Assembly: GCF_007004095.1 (NCBI RefSeq)
Contig: NZ_VHJK01000001.1
Span: 1,678,501-1,742,500 of the forward strand
Source: Erythrobacter insulae
GTDB lineage: Bacteria; Pseudomonadota; Alphaproteobacteria; Sphingomonadales; Sphingomonadaceae
Reading direction: 5' to 3'
DNA length: 64,000 nucleotides
The position numbers and the translations under genes were made by a program. Every line of letters begins with the position of its first letter. Position 1 is the stretch's first letter. The notes beneath the pieces are model-generated. The model saw only the letters and a list, made by a program, of their open reading frames with translations, was not told the origin of the DNA and did no database searches. This document shows, piece by piece, positions 9,808 through 18,165 of the stretch.

Positions 9808-9831
9808 GCCCCGTCCTGTGATGGACGGGGC
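9808..9831 (+). promoter_or_regulatory. Perfect hairpin enclosing the bciA start codon
   Basis: GCCCCGTCC (9808-9816) and GGACGGGGC (9823-9831) form a 9-bp stem with loop TGTGAT. The candidate bciA starts (GTG 9818, ATG 9821) fall in the loop. No T tract follows, so it is either a weak terminator for the symporter gene or a translation-blocking hairpin. Confidence 0.55.
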
Positions 9832-10717
9832 ACAGCAACAAACGCGCGTTTTGCTCGCCGGGGCGAGCGGTACAATCGGCCGCGCGGTCATGCGGGCATT
9901 GGAGGAAAGCGGACACGATGTGACCGCAATCACGCGCCGCGATTTTGCCGCGAAAGACGGGCTGGCGGCAGCCTGCGCTGCGGCAAAACCGGCCACGGTT
10001 ATCTCCTGCATCGCATCGCGCAGCGGGTCACCCAAGGATGCAGAGGCGGTTGATTTCCTAGGCAATCTCAACCTGCTGAAAGCCGCCAAAGCAGCGGGCG
10101 CGCAGCATTTCATCCTGTTATCGGCGATCTGCGTACAAAAACCGCGCCTTGCCTTTCAACACGCAAAGATAGCATTCGAGCGCGCGCTCAAAGCGTCACC
10201 CATCGACCACACCATTGTGCGCCCTACCGCGTTTTTCAAATCGCTTTCGGGTCAGGTCGATCGGGTTGCCAAGGGCAAGCCTTTCATGATTTTCGGGGAT
10301 GGCAATCTGACCCGGTGCAAACCGATCAGCGACCGCGATCTGGCGCGGTTTATTGCCGATTGCGTGACTGATCCCGAGCGCCGTAACACGGTGCTGCCCA
10401 TTGGCGGCACCGGCCCTGCGATTTCGCTGCGCGAGCAAGGTGAGCTGATCTTTCAAATTGCAGGCACAGAGCCGCGTTTCAAATCCATTTCACCGCGCCT
10501 CTTTACAGGTGCATCGCGCATCCTTTCTATTGGTGCGCCGGTGTCAGGGTGGTTCGCGGAAAAAGCGGAATACGCCCGCATAGCGCATTATTATGCGACC
10601 GAAAGTATGCTGCTGATCGATCCCGAAACCGGTGAATATAGCGCGGAAAAAACGCCTGAATTCGGCTCCGACACTTTGGCCGATCATTACCGCGATATGT
10701 TGAAAGATCGCAGCTGA
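9821..10717 (+). CDS. bciA: BciA-like divinyl (proto)chlorophyllide 8-vinyl reductase
   Basis: An NAD(P)-binding protein of 298 residues. The N-terminal Rossmann motif is GASGTIGRAV. The stretches AQHFILLSAICVQKPRL, IVRPTAFFKSLSGQVDRVA and CKPISDRDLARFIADC match what I know of BciA, which reduces the C8 vinyl group during (bacterio)chlorophyll synthesis. No other bch or puf genes are in the window, although carotenoid genes are at the right end. A more general NmrA-like reductase is the alternative. The start is uncertain: GTG 9818 or ATG 9821, both inside a hairpin and without a clear ribosome binding site. Confidence 0.75.
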   Translation: MDGAQQQTRVLLAGASGTIGRAVMRALEESGHDVTAITRRDFAAKDGLAAACAAAKPATVISCIASRSGSPKDAEAVDFLGNLNLLKAAKAAGAQHFILLSAICVQKPRLAFQHAKIAFERALKASPIDHTIVRPTAFFKSLSGQVDRVAKGKPFMIFGDGNLTRCKPISDRDLARFIADCVTDPERRNTVLPIGGTGPAISLREQGELIFQIAGTEPRFKSISPRLFTGASRILSIGAPVSGWFAEKAEYARIAHYYATESMLLIDPETGEYSAEKTPEFGSDTLADHYRDMLKDRS

Positions 10718-10723
10718 TGGCAG

Positions 10724-10767
10724 CCTGCACCTGCACCTGCACCTGCACCTGCACCTGCACCTGCACC
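10724..10767. repeat. Hexanucleotide microsatellite (CCTGCA)7
   Basis: 44 nt of uninterrupted CCTGCA units (7.3 copies), starting 7 nt after the bciA stop codon. It produces artefactual repetitive frames on both strands. The rest of 10718-10963 shows no gene. Confidence 0.95.
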
Positions 10768-10963
10768 GTTTCCTACTCGATCCAGCGCGCCTACACACGC
10801 AGGTGATGAATTCCCATGACACGTCGCATCTTCGAAAGTCACACTTTGCGCACAGCCACTCGGCACAAGCCCCTGATGCGCAAGGCAAAAGTGTGTTTGC
10901 ACGTTTTCACGGGATCTGCGTTTGGTGTCACCCCGCTTTGCCGAGCCATGATGGAGGCGCGCG

Positions 10964-12682
10964 GTGAGCAGTGACAATCTGATTTTCACACTGGTCAGCT
11001 GTGTGTTTTTTATGGGGCTGGTCGGCTGGATCAGCTGGTTCAAAACCCGCGGTACAACAGAGACAAAGGACGGCTATTTCCTTGCTGGCCGCGGGCTGGG
11101 CGCGACCTTTATCGCCGGATCATTGCTGCTCACCAACCTGTCCGCCGAACAGCTGATCGGGCTGAATGGTTCGGCCTATGGGTATAACATGTCGAGCATG
11201 GGGTGGGAGGTAACGGCAGCGATCGCGACAATCGCGATGGCGCTGATTTTTCTGCCCAAATATCTCGCAGGGGCATTCACCACCCTGCCTCAATTCCTCA
11301 ATGACCGGTTTGATCCGGTCGTGCGCCGCATGTCGGTTGTGCTGTTTATGCTTGGCTATGGGTTGGTCACCATCCCCAGCGTGCTGTATTCGGGCAGCCT
11401 GGCGGTTATCGCGTTGTTCGATGTCCCCGCGCTAACCGGTCTGGGCGATTTTGAAGCCTTGATCGCGATGGTGATCCTGATCGGGGTGACCGGATCGATC
11501 TATGCCATTTTCGGCGGACTTCGGGCGGTGGCGATATCCGATACTCTCAACGGCGTCGGCTTGCTTATCATCGGCGTTATTGTGCCGGTGTTCGGCCTGA
11601 TCGCGCTGGGCGGCGGCGATTTTTCAGCGGGTCTTGCGCAGCTTACAGCGGATCATCCCGAGAAATTAAACGCGATTGGCGCTGCGGATGATCCGACCCC
11701 CTTTGGTACCATTTTCACCGGGATGATTTTTGCCAACCTGTTTTACTGGTGCACGAACCAATATGTGATCCAGCGGACACTCGGCGCGAGCAGCCTTGCT
11801 GAGGGGCAAAAGGGCGTCTTGTTCTCCGGCTTCTTCAAGATTCTGGTTCCGTTTTTGATGATGATACCCGGAGTGATTGCATTCCATATGTATGGGCCGG
11901 GGCTGGGCACCATTGACGAGGCATATCCGCGCCTGATCCGCGATGTCTTGCCCATCTATCTGTCCGGCTTTTTCCTCGCGGTGCTGCTGGGTGCGGTGTT
12001 CTCTTCGTTTAACTCGCTGCTCAACAGCGCGGCGACATTATTCAGCCTGGACGTGTATGCACCGGCAAAAGAGGCTGCGCGCGGTTGGGCGCCTGGCGAC
12101 GCCGAATTGGTCCGGGTGGCCAAGATTGCGAGTATGGTGATTGCGCTGTTTTCATTTGCGGTCGCACCGATGCTGGCCTTTGCGCCAGAGGGTTTGTGGC
12201 AGATCATTCGCATCTTCACCGGGTTCTATAATATTCCGACCGTGGTGATTGTGATTGTGGGCCTGTTCACCGCCCGAGTACCGGCGCTGGGGGCGAAAAT
12301 CGTGATCGTCTTTCATGTGACGGCCTATGGATTGTTGCGGTTTGTCTTTAATGACGATGTGACCCTGCACTTCCTCCACCAATATGCGATCCTGTTTGTG
12401 ATCGAGGTCGCGATCATGTTGATTTGCGGTTGGCTGCGTCCGCGTGAACAAGCGTGGCGTTTCACGCGCAACGAACAAGTCGACATGACACCTTGGCGTT
12501 ATGCAAAGCCGCTTGCCATAACCTTGTTCAGCTGCGTGGCGGCGACCTATCTGCTGTTTTCGCCGCTTGGTCTGGCATCATCTGGTGGGCTGAGCGTGGC
12601 TTTTGCTTGGCTGATCGGTGCGTTGATCCTCGCCAACGCAGTGCTCTGGATGGCGGCGAGGCGGCGGCTGTTAACGGCCTGA
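10964..12682 (+). CDS. Sodium:solute symporter (SSS/SLC5), sugar-type
   Basis: A 572-residue SSS-family carrier with about 14 hydrophobic segments. Signature stretches are KDGYFLAGRGLGATFIAGS, LTNLSAEQLIGLNGSAYG and YWCTNQYVIQRTLGASS, the last typical of sodium/sugar (SGLT-like) members. GTG is the chosen start, 7 nt after GGAGGCG; no ATG lies near the family's N-terminus. It is longer than the symporter at 8216-9799 and not a simple duplicate. Substrate is unknown; the divergent neighbourhood includes a GH42 operon, so a galactose-type sugar is possible. Confidence 0.85.
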   Translation: MSSDNLIFTLVSCVFFMGLVGWISWFKTRGTTETKDGYFLAGRGLGATFIAGSLLLTNLSAEQLIGLNGSAYGYNMSSMGWEVTAAIATIAMALIFLPKYLAGAFTTLPQFLNDRFDPVVRRMSVVLFMLGYGLVTIPSVLYSGSLAVIALFDVPALTGLGDFEALIAMVILIGVTGSIYAIFGGLRAVAISDTLNGVGLLIIGVIVPVFGLIALGGGDFSAGLAQLTADHPEKLNAIGAADDPTPFGTIFTGMIFANLFYWCTNQYVIQRTLGASSLAEGQKGVLFSGFFKILVPFLMMIPGVIAFHMYGPGLGTIDEAYPRLIRDVLPIYLSGFFLAVLLGAVFSSFNSLLNSAATLFSLDVYAPAKEAARGWAPGDAELVRVAKIASMVIALFSFAVAPMLAFAPEGLWQIIRIFTGFYNIPTVVIVIVGLFTARVPALGAKIVIVFHVTAYGLLRFVFNDDVTLHFLHQYAILFVIEVAIMLICGWLRPREQAWRFTRNEQVDMTPWRYAKPLAITLFSCVAATYLLFSPLGLASSGGLSVAFAWLIGALILANAVLWMAARRRLLTA

Positions 12683-12780
12683 TGGCCATTTTCCACAGCG
12701 CTGATGCTTTGGGATTGATCCACCAGCGCCATTTTGTAAAATATCGACGATGAAACAGGGGTTTTACGGCGAGGACAGCC

Positions 12781-13173
12781 ATGAAAACTTCACGCGAACG
12801 TCAAACCTATGTTCGCCCGGTGCTGCTGTATTATGGCAGCGTGCGCAATTTGACCGGCGGCAGCTCAGGGCCCGGAAATGATGGCTTTGGCGGCTTTTCC
12901 GGTTTGACCGGAGGCGGGATGGACATGGGAATGTCCGACCGCCGGCTTAAACAGAACGTGCGCAAGATAGGCGATCACCCCGCAGGGTTCGGGCTTTATC
13001 TTTTCGATTACCGGCCTGAATTTTCCGAAATTTGCAGCGGGCAAAATGTTTTTGGAGTGATGGCAGATGAAGTGCGCAAGGTTTGCCCGGACGCGGTATC
13101 CCTGCACCGATCGGGCTATTGGATGGTCGATTATGCGCGGTTGGATATCACGCAACAGGCCGCCTTCGCTTAA
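12781..13173 (+). CDS. Lasso-peptide-like leader fused to peptidase S74 chaperone domain
   Basis: A 130-residue protein in three parts. Residues 10-27 read YVRPVLLYYGSVRNLTGG, matching the YxxPxLxxxGxxxxLTxG pattern of lasso RiPP leaders; Thr25 would be the conserved -2 Thr. A Gly-rich stretch follows (27-51); Gly27 and Asp34 are spaced as residues 1 and 8 of a lasso ring. Residues 52-123 (SDRRLKQNVRKIG ... FGVMADEVRK ... WMVDYARL) resemble the intramolecular chaperone/peptidase S74 domain of phage tailspikes, with Ser52 and Lys57 as the expected self-cleavage pair. No lasso cyclase, RRE or protease gene is nearby. It is flanked by a symporter gene and a convergent dioxygenase gene (4-nt overlap). 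Function is unknown. Confidence 0.75.
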   Translation: MKTSRERQTYVRPVLLYYGSVRNLTGGSSGPGNDGFGGFSGLTGGGMDMGMSDRRLKQNVRKIGDHPAGFGLYLFDYRPEFSEICSGQNVFGVMADEVRKVCPDAVSLHRSGYWMVDYARLDITQQAAFA

Positions 13174-14084
13174 GCGATAAGCGAGGCGAGGACCCGCCGC
13201 TTTCCTTCAAACGGCCGGCGGCCATGCATCACGAGGAAATTGTCAATCAGGGCAACATCGCCCGGTTGCCAAGCAAGGTTTTCGGTCAAATCGTCGGCGA
13301 TTGCGATCGCTGGTGCCATATCCTGCGAGGTGATGGGATCGCCGCCGCCGAATGTGATCGCGCGATTGGGATCATTGCGGCTATCCGCCCAGCCGCGGAA
13401 AGCGGCGATCAACTGATTGAAAAATACCCGTCTGCCATCATCCAGCTGGCGCACCGCGGGCAAGGCCGATGTGGTCGCCCGCAGGCTTTCATCGCCCAGC
13501 CATTCCCACGCATAGCCAAGCTCTCGCAGCCGGGCTTCTGCGCCTGCGCGGTCCGCGACGCTTAATGTGCTGCGCCAGCTGCGGCCCTGACCAGAGCCCG
13601 CATCATCGCTGCCCGGCATAACATTGGTATAGCGCACGCCCTCGGCGGTGAGACGCTCGACAAAATCGGGCGCCGCCTTTGCAAGGTGTTCCAACACCCA
13701 ATCAGACCGGCAAACCGGCGTGGCTCCGCCCGCTTCGGCGGCGATCTCGCAATAGAAAAACAGCTTGCTTGGATAAAGCGGCGTCTGCGCCATTTCATGA
13801 TGCAGAAAAATCTCGGTCGTCGGCGGGGCTTCATTGGCGGTAAAAACGCGGGCGGTGACATTGGTGCGGACCGCATTTGAAAGCGAATCTTCATAGGTGA
13901 ACCCGGCTTCGCCATAGCCGTGGATTGCCGCATCGAAAGCGTGCGCATCGGGCACATTGAAACCGCGAAATAGCAGCGCGCCGGCATTGTCTAGCGCGGG
14001 ATCGACGGCCGCCTTGTTCGCGCTCAGGAACGCTGCGAGATCGCCGCTGCCTTCGACGATGGCTGGGAATGTGTGCTGTGTCAT
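13170..14084 (-). CDS. TauD/TfdA-family Fe(II)/2-oxoglutarate dioxygenase
   Basis: A 304-residue non-heme iron oxygenase. The iron site is visible as the HHEMAQ segment (HxE type) and the distal His of MHGRRPF near the C-terminus, with an Arg-rich tail that would bind 2-oxoglutarate. The ATG at 14084 is chosen because it lies 1 nt after the aldo/keto reductase stop; the longer frame to 14144 would run into that gene. Last gene of the minus-strand GH42 operon. Substrate is unknown; context suggests a small carbohydrate-associated or osmolyte compound. Confidence 0.8.
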   Translation of the reverse strand: MTQHTFPAIVEGSGDLAAFLSANKAAVDPALDNAGALLFRGFNVPDAHAFDAAIHGYGEAGFTYEDSLSNAVRTNVTARVFTANEAPPTTEIFLHHEMAQTPLYPSKLFFYCEIAAEAGGATPVCRSDWVLEHLAKAAPDFVERLTAEGVRYTNVMPGSDDAGSGQGRSWRSTLSVADRAGAEARLRELGYAWEWLGDESLRATTSALPAVRQLDDGRRVFFNQLIAAFRGWADSRNDPNRAITFGGGDPITSQDMAPAIAIADDLTENLAWQPGDVALIDNFLVMHGRRPFEGKRRVLASLIA

Positions 14085-14085
14085 A

Positions 14086-15039
14086 TCAATCGTAGATCGG
14101 ATGGAACGTACCGAAAGCTGCCTCTGTAAAAGTGCCGGGGTCATTAAACCGGCGGTTCTGATTTAGCGATGAAATCGCTGCCATTTCGACTTGGCTCAGC
14201 TCAAAATCGAGATCGAGATTTTCTCGCATCCGATCCGGCTTTGTCGTTTTGGGAATAATCGCAGTTCCGCGCTGAATACCCCAGCGCAGCAGGACTTGCG
14301 CGGGTGTTTTGCCGTGCGCGCTTGCGGCGACCATTACGGGTGCCGCGCCAAGCAGGCTCTCACCCTCTGCGGCCATGTCCAGCTCGAAATAGCTTTGCGC
14401 CCCGAGCGGAGAGAACGCCGTGACGTCAATACCATAATCCTTTGCCAGACGGATCAAACGCTCCTGGGTAAGGTAGGGATGGCTTTCGATTTGCAGCATC
14501 GCCGGTTTTATCCGCGCATACGCCATCAGGTCGTGAACAAGCCCGGAATTGTAATTGCACACGCCGATATTCTTCACGAGGCCCTTTTCAACCAAGGCTT
14601 CCATCGCAGCCCACGTTGCATGAAGCGGGACCTTTGCAGGTATCATGACAGGGTTTTGCGCATCTGGATCATAGACCCATTCCGGCGGATAGCGCGTTTC
14701 AATCGGCACATATTCGAGCGCGATCGGAAAATGGATCAGGTAAAGATCAAAAAAGTCGATCTTAAGGTCATCAAGTGATTGGCGGCATGCCTCTTCAACG
14801 TGATCTGGCGCATGGAATGTGTTCCAGAGTTTAGAGGTGATCCACAGCTCCTCACGCGTGACCAAGCCTTCTTGCATTGCTTGGCTAAGGCCTTTGCCGG
14901 TCTCTCCCTCGTTACCGTAATCTGCAGCGCTGTCGAAATGACGGTAGCCCGCTTTAACGGCCTCCAGAACGGTGGCAGCCGTATCCTCCAAAGGAATCTT
15001 CCAAAGTCCAAAGCCGACGGCTGGCATGTCCGTATTCAT
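14086..15039 (-). CDS. Aldo/keto reductase
   Basis: A 317-residue NADPH-dependent (beta/alpha)8 reductase of aldehydes or ketoses. The catalytic tetrad can be placed at DSAADYGNE (Asp and Tyr), ITSKLWNTF (Lys) and YLIHFPIALE (His); the C-terminal IIPKTTKPDRM is the cofactor-phosphate loop. The ATG overlaps the stop of the upstream Gfo/Idh/MocA gene by 4 nt (ATGA). With GH42 and Gfo/Idh/MocA it suggests redox processing of a galactoside-derived sugar. Confidence 0.9.
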   Translation of the reverse strand: MNTDMPAVGFGLWKIPLEDTAATVLEAVKAGYRHFDSAADYGNEGETGKGLSQAMQEGLVTREELWITSKLWNTFHAPDHVEEACRQSLDDLKIDFFDLYLIHFPIALEYVPIETRYPPEWVYDPDAQNPVMIPAKVPLHATWAAMEALVEKGLVKNIGVCNYNSGLVHDLMAYARIKPAMLQIESHPYLTQERLIRLAKDYGIDVTAFSPLGAQSYFELDMAAEGESLLGAAPVMVAASAHGKTPAQVLLRWGIQRGTAIIPKTTKPDRMRENLDLDFELSQVEMAAISSLNQNRRFNDPGTFTEAAFGTFHPIYD

Positions 15040-16133
15040 CGCGATCCTTCGTCATTAAAATTGATATCTATCGGCAATCCGGTCTCGATACTCTGCTGTG
15101 CTGCGGCGCCCATGACGACAGAACGAAGCCCGTCATTAGCGTTGATGAGGGCTTTCCTGCCCTTGACCAAGGCCTCGTGAAAGTCGCGCTGTTGAAAGTA
15201 TGTCGCGCCGTGGTGATCGCCCGCGGCAAGCGCATCTGGCGGCGTTGCCACATGGGTCACAACCGAACCCGATTTATCGCGCGGTGCCCATGTCACTTCG
15301 CCTGCGGGAAGTTTGACTTCCAGTTTGCCGACAGGCCCGACTGCGCTGATTTCCTCTTGCTGATCGGAACCTTCTGCGAACATGCAAAGATCCAGCACGG
15401 CGCGGGCGCCTCCGGCAAAATCGACCAAGACGAATGCGTTGTCGATTATATCGGGCACTTCGCCGTCATAGCGTTCGTCCAGATGGTTCACATCTTGCGC
15501 GCCACTTGCAAAAATGCGCACCGGTTCATCGCGCATGATATGCCGCATCAGGTCAAAGAAGTGGCAGCATTTCTCGACCAGGGTGCCGCCGGTATTGCGA
15601 TTAAACCGGTTCCAGTCGCCGACCTTGACCAGAAATGGAAACCGGTGCTCGCGGATGGACAGCATTTTGATGTCGCCGGCCTCACCTGCATGGATCCGCT
15701 CGATAAAGGAAGTGACCGGCGGCATATACCGGTATTCGAGGCCAACCCAGAACAGGTTCGGGTAATCACTTGCCGCCTTGGCCAGCGCCCCGGCATCGGC
15801 AAGCTCTGTGCACATCGGCTTTTCCAGCAAGATGGCAGCGCCGGTTTCCATGACCTCTTTTACAGCTTTGAAGTGGGTGAAATTTGGTGATGCGATGATC
15901 ACCGCGTCGGGCTTTGCCTCGGCCAGCATTGTGCCAGCCTCTTCGAACAATCGGATATCCTGCCCGAGCTTTTGCGCCAGAGCCTTTGCCGAAGCGCGTG
16001 ATCCGGCATCAGGATCGGCGATGGCAATCAATTCGGCGCCGCTGACCAGAGCCAAATTCTGCATATGCTCGCGGCCCATCATACCGCATCCGATAATGGC
16101 GTAGGTGCGCGTTTCGATCATGAATTTGCCCAT
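15036..16133 (-). CDS. Gfo/Idh/MocA-family oxidoreductase
   Basis: A 365-residue NAD(P)-dependent sugar or polyol dehydrogenase. The N-terminal Rossmann motif is AIIGCGMMGREHM; the family EKP motif appears as LLEKPMCTEL. The frame stays open upstream into the GH42 gene, so the start was set at ATG 16133 (MGKF...), 28 nt after the GH42 stop; ATG 16121 (MIET) is equally close to the Rossmann fold. Substrate is unknown; operon context points to galactose or a related sugar. Confidence 0.88.
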   Translation of the reverse strand: MGKFMIETRTYAIIGCGMMGREHMQNLALVSGAELIAIADPDAGSRASAKALAQKLGQDIRLFEEAGTMLAEAKPDAVIIASPNFTHFKAVKEVMETGAAILLEKPMCTELADAGALAKAASDYPNLFWVGLEYRYMPPVTSFIERIHAGEAGDIKMLSIREHRFPFLVKVGDWNRFNRNTGGTLVEKCCHFFDLMRHIMRDEPVRIFASGAQDVNHLDERYDGEVPDIIDNAFVLVDFAGGARAVLDLCMFAEGSDQQEEISAVGPVGKLEVKLPAGEVTWAPRDKSGSVVTHVATPPDALAAGDHHGATYFQQRDFHEALVKGRKALINANDGLRSVVMGAAAQQSIETGLPIDINFNDEGSR

Positions 16134-16161
16134 GTGCGAGGGTGTGAGATTTGGCAATCCA

Positions 16162-18069
16162 TCATGCGCCAAGAGCGGCGATGGCAAAAGACGCAGGAGC
16201 AATCGTTTCACCCGTGTAATCGAGTGTCACCGGCCCGGCGGAGTAATTGAAAGCGAACAAATGTGTGGCAGACCGGCGCAGACGCAGCCCTTTGGGAAGG
16301 CGCGAAGTCCGGACCGACGCTTCACCTGCCATGCGTTCAATCAAGTCCTGCAAAAGCGCGGTGTCAGGCCACGCCCCGCAATAGCGGACATGACCATTTT
16401 TGAACACGACGCCGCGCCCATCTTTCAGCGCATATTCGGGGGGAAGATCGCTATCCATCTGTTCAAACCAGCGCTCTATGCCGAAGCCATCACCGTGCTC
16501 TGTGATCCCTCCGCGCAAGGATTCCACGCGCTGGACCGTGACCGGAACCAGATCACGCAGCGCCCCTGGCGCGAGGCCATCGGGAATTGAGAAACTGGCT
16601 GTTTTGCTGCCCGAGCGCGGGCCGATCAGAACCGGGCATTCGAGCTGCGCAAGCTTGTCGCCAAAGCCCTCTGGCACAATTGGCAGCGTGGGGATTAGAA
16701 CAACGCTGTATGCCTCCAGCGCCGCCTCGGGTGAGACGATGTCGATATCGAGGCCGAGTTTCCTGAGCGCGCAGTACCATTCGTAAACGAGCTCCAGATA
16801 TCGGAAGCTTTGCCCTTGGGGTTGAATGGAACAGACCCACGCGGCCTCATAGGAGAAAACCAGCGCGGCTGATGCGGGCGCGGTCGTCTGCGGGCCGATT
16901 GCGTCGATCACATCGGCGGCGATGCGGGCTTCATCTGCGCCTTCGGCATTGCTGCCGTCAGGTCGCAACAGTCCCGCATGCATTTGTTCCTGAGCGAACG
17001 GAGCCTGCCGCCAGCGGAAATAGCTGGTGAACTCTGCGCCATGCGCCATCGCCTCCAGTGTCCAGAGCGCCACCATTCCGGGGAGCGGTGCAGGGTTGAA
17101 CCGTGCCCAATTCACTGGGCCGGGTTGCTGCTCCATTACGCCCCAGCGGCCATTCGAGCACCCACGGTAAAGATCATGGTGAAAGGCTGCGATATCCGGG
17201 TGACCCTGACGAACATAATCGCGCTTGTCTTCCTCGCCGAACCAGAATTGCTCCAGAAATCCGAGTGGATAGGAATCCCACGTCGATACATCCAGATCGC
17301 GCCCGACAGCGTGGTGGTCGAACTCGGTAAAGAAACCCATGAAGTTGTGCGTGATATCGCGGTTGGCACAATGCTCGCGAAGGATAGCCGTTTGCGCGCG
17401 GTTAAAACTGATGACTTCATCCGACGCGAAACGGCGATAATCGAGCCAATGGGCAGGGTTGGCCTCTGTGACGGTCAAATGCGGCGGGTCAATTTCATCA
17501 AACCGGCGATATTCCATGCTCCAGAACACGTTGCCCCACGCCGTGTTCAGTGCGTCCACATCGATATATTTGCGTTCCAGCCATTCGCGGAAACGTGTGG
17601 TTGCTGCGCTCGAAAAGCTCAGGATGGTGTCGTGACAGCCATATTCGTTGTCTGTCTGCCAAAGCGCGATTGCGGGGTGATCACCATAGCGTTTGGCCAT
17701 GGCCGTCACGATCCGCTGGCATTCTTTGCGATAGCCTTCATGCGAAAAGCAATAATGCCGCCGAGAACCAAATCCGCGCGGTCGCCCCTGTTCATCGATC
17801 GCCACCATATCGGGCATCTGATCGACCAGCCATTTGGGCGGGGTGGCGGTGGGCGTGCCGAGAATAACTTTCAATCCGGCGCGGTCCAAGGTCGCAATCG
17901 CCCGGTCAAGCCAGTCCCATTGCAGCCGCCCGGGTTCCGGCTCGATCCGGCTCCAGGCGAACTCTCCGATACGCACAAGCGACAGGCCGATGTCGGCCAT
18001 CCGCCGGGCATCGTCTGCCCATTGGTCTTCGGGCCAATGTTCCGGGTAATAACAGCAACCAAGTTTCAT
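16162..18069 (-). CDS. GH42 beta-galactosidase
   Basis: A glycoside hydrolase family 42 enzyme of 635 residues, removing terminal beta-galactose. It starts with the typical MKLGCCYYPEHWPEDQW, which fixes the start at ATG 18069. The acid/base is Glu142 in TDNEYG and the nucleophile is Glu313 in VMEQQPGPVNW. A trimerisation domain and a small C-terminal beta domain follow. There is no signal peptide, so it acts in the cytoplasm on imported galactosides. First gene of the four-gene minus-strand operon; its promoter region is shared with the divergent ArsR-methyltransferase gene. Confidence 0.93.
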   Translation of the reverse strand: MKLGCCYYPEHWPEDQWADDARRMADIGLSLVRIGEFAWSRIEPEPGRLQWDWLDRAIATLDRAGLKVILGTPTATPPKWLVDQMPDMVAIDEQGRPRGFGSRRHYCFSHEGYRKECQRIVTAMAKRYGDHPAIALWQTDNEYGCHDTILSFSSAATTRFREWLERKYIDVDALNTAWGNVFWSMEYRRFDEIDPPHLTVTEANPAHWLDYRRFASDEVISFNRAQTAILREHCANRDITHNFMGFFTEFDHHAVGRDLDVSTWDSYPLGFLEQFWFGEEDKRDYVRQGHPDIAAFHHDLYRGCSNGRWGVMEQQPGPVNWARFNPAPLPGMVALWTLEAMAHGAEFTSYFRWRQAPFAQEQMHAGLLRPDGSNAEGADEARIAADVIDAIGPQTTAPASAALVFSYEAAWVCSIQPQGQSFRYLELVYEWYCALRKLGLDIDIVSPEAALEAYSVVLIPTLPIVPEGFGDKLAQLECPVLIGPRSGSKTASFSIPDGLAPGALRDLVPVTVQRVESLRGGITEHGDGFGIERWFEQMDSDLPPEYALKDGRGVVFKNGHVRYCGAWPDTALLQDLIERMAGEASVRTSRLPKGLRLRRSATHLFAFNYSAGPVTLDYTGETIAPASFAIAALGA

Positions 18070-18134
18070 AATTCTTGCGTTTCCGCGTGGGCAGCGCGTA
18101 ATGCAAGCCTGTTCATTGAATTGCGACATTTACA

Positions 18135-18156
18135 GATATAAAAATATCTTTATATC
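18135..18156. promoter_or_regulatory. 22-bp palindrome, candidate operator of the ArsR-methyltransferase regulator
   Basis: A palindrome running from GATATAAA (18135) to TTTATATC (18156) matches its own reverse complement at 20 of 22 positions. It ends 9 nt before the regulator's start codon, in the 96-bp region shared with GH42. Shape and AT-richness suit an ArsR-family dimer; autoregulation and control of metF-metH are inferred. Confidence 0.65.
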
Positions 18157-18165
18157 CGTCCTTCT

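Noticed and set aside
10902..10909. CGTTTTCA as a LacI-type half operator before the second symporter gene
   Set aside because: The other half does not match (3 of 7 positions), so chance is likely.
10527..11043. Minus-strand frames with QVQVQV, CRCRCR and GAGAGA repeats
   Set aside because: They are only the three readings of the CCTGCA microsatellite.
12454..12753. 99-codon plus-strand frame at the end of the second symporter gene
   Set aside because: It overlaps the symporter coding sequence in another frame and has no supporting features.
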